Shown here piece after piece: positions 19,110 through 28,620 of a stretch of 64,000 nucleotides of DNA. Made by a program: the position numbers and the translations under genes. How positions within the stretch are numbered: the stretch's first letter is position 1; every line of letters starts with the position of its first letter. Source of the DNA: Paenibacillus thalictri (GTDB taxonomy: Bacteria > Bacillota > Bacilli > Paenibacillales > NBRC-103111). Where the stretch lies: NCBI RefSeq assembly GCF_004307995.1, contig NZ_SIRE01000028.1:62001-126000 (forward strand), read 5' to 3'. Under the pieces are notes generated by a model. It ran no database searches. It saw nothing but the letters and a program-made list of their open reading frames with translations, and was not told where the DNA came from.

Positions 19110-20201
19110 TTAATAATTCCGGCCTCTCGCATCAATATGGATATGCTTCCAATACTGCCCTTGCTTCATCACCGCGATCTCGTCATTTAAGTTGGGAATG
19201 ACGCAGCTGTGGTTCGGGATGATGTCCACCTGATCGCCTATCTGCAAAGTATATTGGCCGTGATCGTAGCGAATATACCCATGCTCTTCGTTTAATTTAT
19301 ACAGCTCGGCCGCCGGCAGATCGGGAAGAAACCCGTAGGCTTGACCTTTCACGGACAAGTCCGTAGTCAGCGTCTTGCTTCCCGCGTCGATCGTTGCATA
19401 ACCGGGCAGCGGCGTGCTGACTACCGTGCTGCGGATGCGCAGCGCGCATTGCTCGGGTTTCATGACGCCAACGCCGACGGCGTTCATGTCGCCGAAAATA
19501 TAGTTGCCCGCACGTGATTGCGTCATCCCCTTCAGCTCCTCGGGGTAAAAGGAAGCCGGTGTAGAGCCGCCCGATAAAACGGCGACCGGCAAGCCGTCAT
19601 CCGCCAGCTGCCGCTGCGCGTCAAGCAGAAGCCGCGCTTCCATTCGCGCCATCTCGCGAATTTCGTCTCTCGACTTGGAACCGTAGATTTGTCCGACATA
19701 GGTAAACACACCAACGACGGAAATACCGGGAAGCCCGCGGACTTCGCGGGCGAACTGCACGACGTCGCTCCCGGGCTGCACGCCTCCCCTGTGGCTCCCT
19801 CCATCGATTTCGATGAGCGCTTCAATGGGACTCGCCAATTGTGCGCCGGCTTCGGAAAGCCCTCTCGCCACATGGAAACTGTCGATGACAGTGCGCACCT
19901 TTGCCCGCTCCGCGAGTTTTCCGAGCCGCCGCCATTTTTCCTCCCCGACTAAGGAGTATGCGATCAATATATCGGTAATCCCGGCGTCTGCCATCGCTTC
20001 GGCCTCCGACAACTTGGCCGCCGTAATGCCCTTAGCCCCGTGCGCAAGCTGCAGCCGGACCAGTTCCGCCGATTTGTGCGTTTTGCAGTGAGGCCAATGA
20101 TCGATGCCCGCTTCGGCCAACCTCTGCGCCATTGCTTTCACATTTGCCTCAAGCTCCTCCCACCGGAGATAAACATAAGGCGTTGGCAGTTCCATGTGCA
20201 T
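19110..20201 (-). CDS. D-serine dehydratase/D-threonine aldolase-like PLP enzyme
   Basis: 363 residues from the ATG at 20201, preceded by AAGGAGGAA; the frame stays open 168 bp further upstream but without a site and into the palindrome. It is a fold-type III alanine-racemase-like enzyme; Lys40 in PHCKTHK is the expected PLP Schiff-base lysine. Near the C-terminus PNHSC gives a His-x-Cys pair, as in the zinc site of D-serine dehydratases of the DSD1 type, whereas D-threonine aldolases are described with His-x-Asp. It therefore probably dehydrates or cleaves a D-beta-hydroxy amino acid. Its downstream partner is the M20 deacylase. Confidence 0.85.
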   Translation of the reverse strand: MHMELPTPYVYLRWEELEANVKAMAQRLAEAGIDHWPHCKTHKSAELVRLQLAHGAKGITAAKLSEAEAMADAGITDILIAYSLVGEEKWRRLGKLAERAKVRTVIDSFHVARGLSEAGAQLASPIEALIEIDGGSHRGGVQPGSDVVQFAREVRGLPGISVVGVFTYVGQIYGSKSRDEIREMARMEARLLLDAQRQLADDGLPVAVLSGGSTPASFYPEELKGMTQSRAGNYIFGDMNAVGVGVMKPEQCALRIRSTVVSTPLPGYATIDAGSKTLTTDLSVKGQAYGFLPDLPAAELYKLNEEHGYIRYDHGQYTLQIGDQVDIIPNHSCVIPNLNDEIAVMKQGQYWKHIHIDARGRNY

Positions 20202-20256
20202 ATGAGTAACTTCCTCCTTCGGCCGTTTTATCCGAGAAAATTTACCGGGTAAAGCT

Positions 20257-20455
20257 CCCGTCTCTAAAGGGAGGCCGCTGAAAAAGCAGCTTAAGTGAGC
20301 GAAATCATGCTGGAGAAGCGCCAGCGTTCGCTTTTGTCCCCGAATTTCCCCTGCCGCAAGTAGGTACATTCAAGTAATTCGGGGACAATTGGCGATCGTA
20401 AGCATGATTCGCTCATGCAGCGTTCACTTTTTTAGTGGCCGCCTCTAAAGACGGG
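20257..20455. repeat. ~200-bp imperfect palindromic element with nested inverted repeats
   Basis: The ends are CCCGTCT (20257-20263) and AGACGGG (20449-20455). Inside, three further arm pairs match in the same order: GGCCGCT with AGTGGCC-type sequence, TGAGCGAAATCATGCT (20296-20311) with its near-complement at 20401-20415, and TGTCCCCGAATT (20335-20346) with a perfect complement at 20376-20387. No open frame was seen in it. It could be a MITE-like or REP-like repeat, or a strongly folded RNA element between two transcripts. Confidence 0.75.
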
Positions 20456-20474
20456 CCTGCCCTTCATGCATTCA

Positions 20475-21869
20475 TTATACATCACCGGCGACAATGGCGT
20501 TTTGTTCCCGTAAATTTTTTTGCAGCGAACTTACGCTGATTTCCCGCGTGCTTACCTTCTCCTGCGAAGCCATGGCAGCAGCCAAACCGGCCGCCTGGCC
20601 CATCGCCATGCAGTGGGATTGCACCCTGGAGGAGGCCATCGCTTCATGTGTTGCCGATATATTCCGGCCTGCGAGCAGGACGTTCTCCAACCCTTCCGGC
20701 AGAAGACTGCGGTAAGGAATATCGTACGCATCGTCAAGCTCCACCCAGACGTTGGTTTTGTCATGCGGGCTGTGAATATCGACCGGGAAGCAGCCTTTGG
20801 CGATGCCGTCGTCAAACTTGCGGCCGCGCAGCACGTCCTCCTGATCCAGCACATAATCGCCCATAATTCGGCGCGTTTCCCTGACTCCGACCCGCGATGC
20901 CGCCCCCGACAACGAAGCCTGCGAAAAACCGGGCAAATATTTCCGGGCAAAAGACACCAGCGATATAATCTGCTCACGCAGATCTATTTCCGCGCGGATC
21001 AAATCCTCGTTGCTGGTCGCGTCGATTTTGTTCAGCCGCGTCGCGTTAAACAGCATATCCCCTTTGCGGTAGTCGGAGAACAACGTGATCCGCTCACGTC
21101 CCAAATACAACTCGCCGCTTTGCTGCCCTTGGGAGATCAGCCGGTTGAAGCCGCTTAAGCAAACCATCCGGTCCGAGAAATAAGACGGCAGCCCGGCAGG
21201 CAAAATCGGATACGACACCCAGATGAACTCATCCTTATGCGTTTGCGTATATTCGATAAACGCGTCCATATCGATGTAGCTCATTTTAAACAACGCCGAC
21301 ACCGGCTGGGTTAAGCCGTCCGATTTGCGCCCCATTTCGTATTTGGCCCCGGCTGCAACGGCAATGTCGCCGTCTCCGGTGCAGTCGATAAACATATTGG
21401 CGGTAAGCCTTGACCGGGACGATTTGCTGCGCAGCGCCACGGAGGTTACTTTGCCGCCGGCCGCCTCCACTTCGTCCACATACGTGTTCAGCTTTAAGAT
21501 ACAGCCTGATTCCAGGACCAGTTTGTTCAGCACAAATTTCAAAATTTCCGCGTCAAATGGCGTAATGTGCCCACCCGTTCCTTTGGTTTCACCGGGGTTG
21601 TCGTACGGGCATTTCAACGTCCCTGTCGAACCTTCGTAATGCACCAATTCATCCACGACGTCTTGAAACACTCCGCGGATCACTTGAGTATCCTTATAAT
21701 AGTTGGTCATCCAAGGGCCAACCATGCTGGCAGTACCCGCGCCCCCGAGAAAAGAGTTCGGTTCGACCAGCACCGTCTTCGCTCCTGCGCGCGCAGCCGC
21801 TATGGCCGCCGCCACTCCGGCGGGTCCGCCGCCGATTACCGCCACCTCAACATGCAAATCCGAGCTCAT
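20475..21869 (-). CDS. FAD-dependent oxidoreductase (FAD_oxidored family)
   Basis: 464 residues from the ATG at 21869, preceded by GGAGG. The N-terminal dinucleotide-binding motif GGGPAGVAAAIAAARAG (about 13-29) with the acid at VLVEP, the FIDCTGDGDIAVAAG motif (about 165) and the C-terminal GRNISATHEAMASSRV segment match the FAD_oxidored family, many of whose members lie in sugar catabolism loci. No signal peptide, so it is cytoplasmic. It follows the binding lipoprotein by 14 bp and so is co-transcribed with the importer; it probably oxidises the imported substrate. Confidence 0.88.
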   Translation of the reverse strand: MSSDLHVEVAVIGGGPAGVAAAIAAARAGAKTVLVEPNSFLGGAGTASMVGPWMTNYYKDTQVIRGVFQDVVDELVHYEGSTGTLKCPYDNPGETKGTGGHITPFDAEILKFVLNKLVLESGCILKLNTYVDEVEAAGGKVTSVALRSKSSRSRLTANMFIDCTGDGDIAVAAGAKYEMGRKSDGLTQPVSALFKMSYIDMDAFIEYTQTHKDEFIWVSYPILPAGLPSYFSDRMVCLSGFNRLISQGQQSGELYLGRERITLFSDYRKGDMLFNATRLNKIDATSNEDLIRAEIDLREQIISLVSFARKYLPGFSQASLSGAASRVGVRETRRIMGDYVLDQEDVLRGRKFDDGIAKGCFPVDIHSPHDKTNVWVELDDAYDIPYRSLLPEGLENVLLAGRNISATHEAMASSRVQSHCMAMGQAAGLAAAMASQEKVSTREISVSSLQKNLREQNAIVAGDV

Positions 21870-21883
21870 CTGTCATACCTCCG

Positions 21884-23278
21884 TTATTTGGATTTGGCCA
21901 ACACTTCGTCGGACCTTTTTTTCATATTTTTCACAGCTTGATCCGAAGTCTGTTCTCCAATGAAGGCACGTTCACCTTCCTCTTCGACGATCTTCTGAAT
22001 TTCCGGCATGCTCGTAAACTTCGTATCAACGATAAATTCCTTATCCAGCATCAGCGCCGATTTAAACGAAGCGACGTCAAACAGCTTTTCCGGATTGTCT
22101 CCAAGGATCAGCTTTACGACTTTCTCCGGATCCGCTTTTTTCCATGCAGGCACCCGCCCGCCTTCGATCATCGGTTCATTGCCTTCGGTTACGTACCATT
22201 TCACAAACTTCCAAGCCGCGTCTTTTACCTTCGAACGTGAATTGATCGAGACAAAATCCAAATAGCCGGTTCCCGCCGTCGTGTATTTGTCGTCTTTGTT
22301 CTGCTTGGGCACGGGAGCAAATGCGGTAACGAAGTCGTGCGGATAATCTTTCAAATTTTTAATATTGCGCAAAACTGCCGTCCCCTGCCAAAACATCGCC
22401 GCTTTCCCCGATAAAAACATCTGGTTGCCGTCCATTTTGGTCGCTTTCGCCTCCGCGAAATTAGGCTGTACCTTCAGCTTGTTCTGCAAATCGATCTGAT
22501 CGTCGAGGTACTTTTTAAATGCCGGATTCTCGAAGTTGCTTTTCCCGTCGCTTGTATAAAATGCATCTTGGCCAACCGGCACTTTGACCGCTTTATCCAT
22601 CCATTCGTATACTTTCGGGACGTTGCCGACCATCGACCCCCACACTTTGCCCGCGCCATCGCCTTTGCTTAATTTCTTGGCGTATTCCTTATATTCATCC
22701 CATGTCCAGTCTTTGGGAATCGGCAGCTGGGCGTCGTCCAGAAACTTTTTGTTGATCGTGATAAAATCGTTTAAGATGATCGCGGGAATGTAGTACGTTT
22801 TATTGTTTGGTTTGACGATCGACTGCTTGCCGAAATTTTCCTCGACGTTAAAATTGTCCTTTTTGATGTACTCATCAAGCGGCTCGGCCATGCCGGATTC
22901 GATCCGCTTCATCACCTTGTCCGCCCGGTAGCTGATAAACACATCCACTTCGCCGCTGGCCAGCAGCGCCGTTTCCAGCTTCGTATTGCCGGCCTCGTCG
23001 TTAACAAACCGCTTGTAGTTGACCTTGATGTTCGGATTGGCCTTGTTCCAGTTCTCAACCACTTTGGCCGGACCGGACTCTTCCGTAATGGCTCCCCAAA
23101 AGTTAATCGTGACCGGTTCCTCGGCTTTGGCTCCTCCACCCGCGGACGAAGCTGCCGGAGCAGCGGTTTTTCCGCTGTCCGTCTGAGCCTGCTGAGGCTG
23201 ATTGCCGCCGGAACAACCGGCGAGCACACCGGTTAGCAGCGGTACCGTCAGCATCCAAGCGATTGATTTGTTTGTCAT
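21884..23278 (-). CDS. Carbohydrate-binding lipoprotein (family 1 SBP)
   Basis: 464 residues, start preceded by AAGGGG. Lipoprotein signal LLTGVLAGC puts the lipidated Cys at about residue 22. A low-complexity A/S/G/K linker follows, then a MalE/UgpB-type binding protein fold (NFWGAITEESGPAKVVENWNK at the first strand). It captures sugar for the two permeases encoded upstream (24241 and 25246). Confidence 0.93.
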   Translation of the reverse strand: MTNKSIAWMLTVPLLTGVLAGCSGGNQPQQAQTDSGKTAAPAASSAGGGAKAEEPVTINFWGAITEESGPAKVVENWNKANPNIKVNYKRFVNDEAGNTKLETALLASGEVDVFISYRADKVMKRIESGMAEPLDEYIKKDNFNVEENFGKQSIVKPNNKTYYIPAIILNDFITINKKFLDDAQLPIPKDWTWDEYKEYAKKLSKGDGAGKVWGSMVGNVPKVYEWMDKAVKVPVGQDAFYTSDGKSNFENPAFKKYLDDQIDLQNKLKVQPNFAEAKATKMDGNQMFLSGKAAMFWQGTAVLRNIKNLKDYPHDFVTAFAPVPKQNKDDKYTTAGTGYLDFVSINSRSKVKDAAWKFVKWYVTEGNEPMIEGGRVPAWKKADPEKVVKLILGDNPEKLFDVASFKSALMLDKEFIVDTKFTSMPEIQKIVEEEGERAFIGEQTSDQAVKNMKKRSDEVLAKSK

Positions 23279-23395
23279 TTTTAAACACCCCTTCGTTTAT
23301 ATTGAGCAAGACAGCGGAATTATTTTCAAATGCGCGCATTCTACGGCGTTGTATGGAAGCAGTTGGAAAACCCCGCGCGGCCATCGGCAGGCACG

Positions 23396-24241
23396 TCAAC
23401 CTTTTACACCGCTGGATATGACCCCTTCGATAAACCACCTTTGACATGCAAGGAACAACAACATGACCGGCAAAATCGAACTGACGGCCGCCGCCATCAT
23501 CAGCGAATACTCCGTACCCGCCTCGTCGATGAAATTGGTTAAGCCAAGCGGGACGGTAAACAGCTCTTTTTTGTTCAAAAATACAAGCGGATTAACGAAT
23601 TCGTTCCAATTCCAGGTGGAGCTGAGTATAACAAGCGACACCAGCGTTGGCTTCGACAATGGCACGAGAATCCGCGTCCAGATCCGAAAATGATTCGCTC
23701 CCTCCATCCGGGCCGCTTCCGATAACTCACCCGGCACCGTCAAATAAAATTGACGGAGCATAAAAATGCCGAAGGCCGTAAAAATACCCGGAAGTATAAG
23801 CGACAGATGGGTGTTGTAGATGCCCAGCCAATTAAACAGCATAAACCGGGGAATAAGCGTAATTTGATCGGGCACCATCATCGTCGCCAAAAAAACGATA
23901 AACACCGTGTCCCGTCCTTTAAACTGGATGCGCGAAAATCCGTAAGCTGCGGCGGAGCTGACAATCACCGTACCGATCACCGTAATGCCGGTTACTTTCA
24001 GCGAATTCCAGTAATAGATCCAGAAAGAACGGGGGCCCAGCCACACCTCTTCATAGTTGCTCCATTGAAACGATTTGGGTATCCACTCGACCGGGTAAGC
24101 AAACACTTCAATCGGCTTTTTGAACGAGGTGGAGAGCATCCATAAAAAAGGAAGTACCATAGTAATCGCAACCGTGAGCAAAACGACGGTTACGGTTAAT
24201 TTCCAAGCGAGTGTCCGCACATTGGTTGAATGCGCTTCCAT
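23396..24241 (-). CDS. Carbohydrate ABC permease, MalG/UgpE type
   Basis: 281 residues from the ATG at 24241, chosen for the adjacent GGAGGG; the frame extends 11 codons upstream without a site. Six hydrophobic segments, and the coupling loop LSEAARMEGANHFRIWTRI (about 180-198). It is the second membrane subunit of the CUT1 importer that includes 24356-25246 and 21884-23278. The ATPase is not encoded here. Confidence 0.93.
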   Translation of the reverse strand: MEAHSTNVRTLAWKLTVTVVLLTVAITMVLPFLWMLSTSFKKPIEVFAYPVEWIPKSFQWSNYEEVWLGPRSFWIYYWNSLKVTGITVIGTVIVSSAAAYGFSRIQFKGRDTVFIVFLATMMVPDQITLIPRFMLFNWLGIYNTHLSLILPGIFTAFGIFMLRQFYLTVPGELSEAARMEGANHFRIWTRILVPLSKPTLVSLVILSSTWNWNEFVNPLVFLNKKELFTVPLGLTNFIDEAGTEYSLMMAAAVSSILPVMLLFLACQRWFIEGVISSGVKG

Positions 24242-24355
24242 TTGTATCCCTCCTTTCTCTGGAGTTGTTTTCATTGGCGGTGGAGTGCCTTCCCTTTTCC
24301 GTAATTACCACAGCCATGAATACATATTCGCAAATTGTTTTCGCCCTGCAGGCTC

Positions 24356-25246
24356 CTAATAATTAACCCATCTTTTTTGCCCGCGCCACTGCACCGCGGT
24401 AACCAGCAGGATAAGCAGGAACAAAAACCATGCCATCGCCGAGGCGTAACCCATATCGTAAAAGCTGAAGCCGACCTGGTAAATGTAATAGGTCAGAACG
24501 CTTGTCGAAGAACCCGGCCCTCCTTGGGTCATAATAAATACGGCGCCAAACACTTGGAACGAATGAATCATGCAGGTGATCAGCACGAAAAAAGAGGTCG
24601 GCGACAGCAGCGGCAGCGTCACGTTGGCAAAACAGGCGACGGGCCCGGCGCCGTCGATTTTCGCCGCTTCGTATAAATCTTTGGGGATATTTTGCAATCC
24701 CGCCAAATAAATGACCATGTTGTAGCCGATATTGGACCAGATACTCATGATCATGATCGAAGGCAGCGCCCATGCGGAGCTTGCGAGCCATTTCGGGGGA
24801 TCGGCGATGCCGATGCCGTGCAGGAAGGCGTTAATCGGGCCTTGGGACGGATTATACAATACACCCCAGACGATCGATATCGCCACAATGCTTGAAATGT
24901 ACGGCATAAAAACCATCAGCCGGATCGGTTTTTTCAAAAACGAACCGCTGTTTAGTCCAATCGCCGTGAACAGCGACAACGCCATCGTCAAAGGAACCGT
25001 AACCGCCGTAAATACCGCATTGTTCCGCAAGCTGTCCGTAAACCAGCGGTCGCTCCACATTTTGGCGAAATTATCGAGGCCGACAAACCGGAAGCCGTCA
25101 AGCCCTTTCAAAAAGTTCCATTCCGTAAAGCTGATTACCAGCGAAAAAAGGATCGGCAGCACTGTAAGCAGCCCAAATCCCAGCACACTCGGAAGGATAA
25201 ACAACCACCCGGAAAACGTTTCAATCTGCCGATGTTTTAAATTCAA
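24356..25246 (-). CDS. Carbohydrate ABC permease, MalF/UgpA type
   Basis: 296 residues. The start is a TTG at 25246 behind AAAGGGGGG; an overlapping ATG five bases upstream is out of frame. It has six membrane segments and the coupling loop DLYEAAKIDGAGPVACFANV (about 205-225). It is the first subunit of the same importer. The genes of the sensor pair lie directly upstream in the same orientation. Confidence 0.92.
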   Translation of the reverse strand: MNLKHRQIETFSGWLFILPSVLGFGLLTVLPILFSLVISFTEWNFLKGLDGFRFVGLDNFAKMWSDRWFTDSLRNNAVFTAVTVPLTMALSLFTAIGLNSGSFLKKPIRLMVFMPYISSIVAISIVWGVLYNPSQGPINAFLHGIGIADPPKWLASSAWALPSIMIMSIWSNIGYNMVIYLAGLQNIPKDLYEAAKIDGAGPVACFANVTLPLLSPTSFFVLITCMIHSFQVFGAVFIMTQGGPGSSTSVLTYYIYQVGFSFYDMGYASAMAWFLFLLILLVTAVQWRGQKRWVNY

Positions 25247-25402
25247 TCATGTCCCCCCTTTGTTACCTATGTTAAACAAAGCGGCGAATGAAAAAAATGC
25301 CCATTCCTTCGAATTGGGCACACATCGTTTGAAGTTACGGGAGGCTGCCGCGGAAAAATGCTCCGATTCTACGAAAACGCCGCAAATTCTTTGACAGCGC
25401 AT

Positions 25403-26854
25403 TCAATTCCTTGTTTTGGCATATTGTTTGGGGGTTACGCCGGTAAATTTCTTGAATACTTTTGTAAAATACTTTGGACTCTCAAAGCCTACCTTTTCGC
25501 CGATCAGAGGCCAATCGTGCGTTTCTTCTTTCAGCAGCCGCTTGGCTTCGTCCACCCGTATTTCCTGAAGAAATTGAATAAACGGCTTGCCGGTCTCTTT
25601 GGCAAATACATTGCTGAAATAGTTCTCGCTTAAGTGCACCCACTGGGCGATTTCTTTCACCCGGATCGGCAGCATATAGTTCGCGCGTACATAATCGATC
25701 GCTTTTCGGATCTCCCTGCGGTGAGCGCTGCGCAGCACAAGCAGCATCGATTTCAGCATATCGTGCAGGCGAAGGCACCATTCGCGAATGTCCGGGTATG
25801 TCTGCAAGCGGCCCAATTCCTCAAAAGGAGACACCCCGGACAACGCCGTGTGCAGATTGCCGCCGCGATCCTTGACATATAAGTTTACGGTGGACACCCA
25901 GTAATAAATCTCGTCGCGGACGGCCGCCGGCGGGATTTGTTCGGTGAGCCGTTCCGGAAACAACTTTTGGAACGCCCGGTCGGCCGCGGCTTCCGTATCT
26001 GTGTCCAAAGCGGCGAAATAAGCGGTTATCGCCTCTTTTGGCATAAACGCCTGATTGGCGTTGCTCGCCGGGGCAAGCCGCGGCGTCGGTGAGGTCGACT
26101 GCGGAGTTTGTGACGGCAAGGCCATTTGCGGCATCTGTGGTGGCTGCCCCGGCGAGTCCGTCTGGGACGTCTGCGGTGGCTGTACCGAAGGGGCCGTCTG
26201 CAGCGGATGCAGCAGACGCGACATCTGCGATGTTGCCTGTACCGCCGAGGCCATTTGCGACGTCGACCGCGCCTGCGACATCTGCCCCAGCGAGTCTGTC
26301 CGGGATCTCTGTGTCTCCGCTTCGGCTTCCCGTTCCTCTAGTCCGTGCCCCGCCTCTGCCCCCTCCGATTGGGAAGGAACTCCGTTAAACGCGCTGCGCT
26401 GTGGCTCCTGATGATTCGCATCTTCCGCAACAAGCGGCTTCACTGCGGGCTTGGCTGCCGCGGCAGGAGGTTCCGCATCCAATGTGTCCGTCACGCTCAG
26501 AACAACCTGCAGCAGTTCATCCGGCGTCATCGACAGCTTCGGAATATAATCGACTACGCCGAGCCGGAGGGCCTCCCTGACAGTTTGAAAATCGTCAAGA
26601 ACACTCAATATAAAAATTTTCGTTTCCGGCAGCTCGCTGCGAATGCAGCGTATCATCTCCAGACCGTCCATGTGCGGCATGCGGATATCCGTCAGCACGA
26701 TGTGCGGTTTCGTGCTCCTAATGAGCTCCAAGGCGCTTTTGCCGTCCGGCGCTTCCCCCGCAATTTCGATTCCGTACCGTTCCCATTCGACGCTGGAGAT
26801 AATGCCCTTCCTGACCAAAATTTCATCATCGATCACGACCAGACGCAAGCTCAT
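25403..26854 (-). CDS. YesN-type AraC response regulator with long disordered linker
   Basis: 483 residues, start with GGAGGG. A receiver domain (1-120) has the acidic pair DD near residue 10, phospho-acceptor Asp in VLTDIRMP (about 54) and Lys in YIPKLSM (about 106). Residues about 130-270 are a low-complexity stretch rich in Gln, Ser, Pro, Thr and Met with SQMS/SQT/PPQMP repeats; this is absent or short in typical YesN proteins. The AraC DNA-binding domain is at about 380-480. The start codon region overlaps the kinase gene by 29 bp, so the two are translationally coupled. It most likely activates the importer genes downstream. Confidence 0.92.
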   Translation of the reverse strand: MSLRLVVIDDEILVRKGIISSVEWERYGIEIAGEAPDGKSALELIRSTKPHIVLTDIRMPHMDGLEMIRCIRSELPETKIFILSVLDDFQTVREALRLGVVDYIPKLSMTPDELLQVVLSVTDTLDAEPPAAAAKPAVKPLVAEDANHQEPQRSAFNGVPSQSEGAEAGHGLEEREAEAETQRSRTDSLGQMSQARSTSQMASAVQATSQMSRLLHPLQTAPSVQPPQTSQTDSPGQPPQMPQMALPSQTPQSTSPTPRLAPASNANQAFMPKEAITAYFAALDTDTEAAADRAFQKLFPERLTEQIPPAAVRDEIYYWVSTVNLYVKDRGGNLHTALSGVSPFEELGRLQTYPDIREWCLRLHDMLKSMLLVLRSAHRREIRKAIDYVRANYMLPIRVKEIAQWVHLSENYFSNVFAKETGKPFIQFLQEIRVDEAKRLLKEETHDWPLIGEKVGFESPKYFTKVFKKFTGVTPKQYAKTRN

Positions 26855-28616
26855 GCAGATCCCTCCGGTATGGAAAATGTATGGAAATACTTGTATTTAA
26901 GTCACCTTCGCCTTGCTCGATTCGCAGACCGTACGTCGGCCCAAACATGATTTGAATGCGACGGTGCACATTTTTCAGCCCAATTCCGGAAAATAATCCG
27001 TCCCTGTCCATCCCGGATAAATGCCCCTCCAACTCCTTGATCCGCGCTTCGGTCAAGCCGACCCCGTTGTCGCTTACTTCAAGCACGATTTCATCCTGCA
27101 CGATGCGCGTGCGAATGATCATTTTACCCCCATTGATAAAAAGGCCATGTTGGTACACGTTCTCCACCAACGGCTGCAGCGACAGCTTGGGCACATAAGC
27201 GTCCAACGTTTCGGGATCGACGTCCTCCGTAATCTCGATCGTATCGCCGAACCGGTATTTCTGGATCGTCATGAAATACCGCACATTGTCCAATTCCTCC
27301 CGAACCGTGATCGCCTCCTGCCCCCTATGTATGCTCATGTTCAACAAATGTCCCAAAGAAAGCAACATTTCGGTGATCGGCTTCGTACCGGCCATAATCG
27401 ACATCCACTTGATCGTATTGATCGTATTGTGCAGAAAATGCGGATTGATTTGGGCTTGCAGCGCCTCCAGCTTGGCGTTTTCCTTGCTTCGCTCCAGCTC
27501 GATCTCCCGTTCGATGTAATGTCCGAGCCGCCTGACCATGCGGTTAAAGCTTTTGCCGAGCCATCCCACCTCATCGAGGGAACGGATATCGACCGCCACA
27601 TCCAGATTGCCTTCCTCTACTTTTCGCATTGTGCCTTGCAGTTTTCGAATCGATGAAGTAAACATATTCGATTGTATAATCAGGATCGCGATAAAAATCG
27701 CCACACAAATGAGCAGCAGACTCACCGCGACATCCCGGATTTGCTGAATTGGTTTAAACACATCTTTGTGATGCACCGCTTGTACAACAAGCCAATCCGA
27801 CAATGGAATAAAATCGGTAGCGACGTCCACCTGCTCGCCGTTCGCCTCCGCCGTATAGGAGCTTCGCCTCATCTGCATATCCCGTAAAATGGAAGGATAG
27901 ACGCTGTTGACCCACTGGGGGTCCTCTGCCAAAATATGCCCGTCCGCATCCATCATAAATCCGAAATTGCGGTACGGTAAATTGGTAGCCCGCAAAATAT
28001 CCGCATAATGGCTTACCGGTTCGCTGATAATGAGCGTACCGATATTTCTCGACGATGTCTTTTCCTTGATCACCATGGCGAGAGTCACCAGATTTTCGCT
28101 TTTATCGCTGACGTAATTGGGATGGTTAAGCGTCCAGGACATGTACCCGTTCAACTGCTGCGCTTTTCGGTAAAAATCGGCAGCCCGGATCCGCTCGTAT
28201 GCCCCCTCCGATTGGAACCAGTTGGTGTACAAGTTGCCAAAATTATCCATGACCGTAATAAACACCGGGTCGGTAATGATCGCTGTGGAAATTTCCAGAA
28301 CCTTCTTATCCACCTGATCCACGCTGTCGATCGTCTGCCGCTCCGTATTCGGAGGATGAATCAGCACGGCGTGTATGCGGTCATCCAATACGACGGAGTT
28401 GGAAGCATTCATCATCGCCCTCATCTCCCGTTCGATATTGATATTGACCTGATGCAGCCGGTCGGAAGCGGTGGCGAAGGTCTGCTTGCTGAGGACGCTT
28501 TCAAAAGCATTGTACGAATAAATACCGACGCCAAAAATCGGTATCAGGATCAGGATCAACGATGACACGATTAATTTTGTACGAAGGCTGAACGGCCTCA
28601 AGCGCATCTCCACCAT
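26826..28616 (-). CDS. YesM-type sensor histidine kinase
   Basis: 596 residues; the ATG at 28616 has no convincing ribosome site, and an ATG three codons on is possible. Membrane helices at about 12-33 and 290-312 enclose an extracellular dCache-like sensor; a HAMP domain follows, then the His_kinase motif NPHFLHNTINTIKW (His at about 402) and a HATPase domain with an N-box (LVENVYQHG) and DNGVGL. It should sense a sugar-related signal outside the cell and phosphorylate the regulator whose gene overlaps its 3' end. Confidence 0.93.
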   Translation of the reverse strand: MVEMRLRPFSLRTKLIVSSLILILIPIFGVGIYSYNAFESVLSKQTFATASDRLHQVNINIEREMRAMMNASNSVVLDDRIHAVLIHPPNTERQTIDSVDQVDKKVLEISTAIITDPVFITVMDNFGNLYTNWFQSEGAYERIRAADFYRKAQQLNGYMSWTLNHPNYVSDKSENLVTLAMVIKEKTSSRNIGTLIISEPVSHYADILRATNLPYRNFGFMMDADGHILAEDPQWVNSVYPSILRDMQMRRSSYTAEANGEQVDVATDFIPLSDWLVVQAVHHKDVFKPIQQIRDVAVSLLLICVAIFIAILIIQSNMFTSSIRKLQGTMRKVEEGNLDVAVDIRSLDEVGWLGKSFNRMVRRLGHYIEREIELERSKENAKLEALQAQINPHFLHNTINTIKWMSIMAGTKPITEMLLSLGHLLNMSIHRGQEAITVREELDNVRYFMTIQKYRFGDTIEITEDVDPETLDAYVPKLSLQPLVENVYQHGLFINGGKMIIRTRIVQDEIVLEVSDNGVGLTEARIKELEGHLSGMDRDGLFSGIGLKNVHRRIQIMFGPTYGLRIEQGEGDLNTSISIHFPYRRDLHELASGRDR

Positions 28617-28620
28617 TTCG

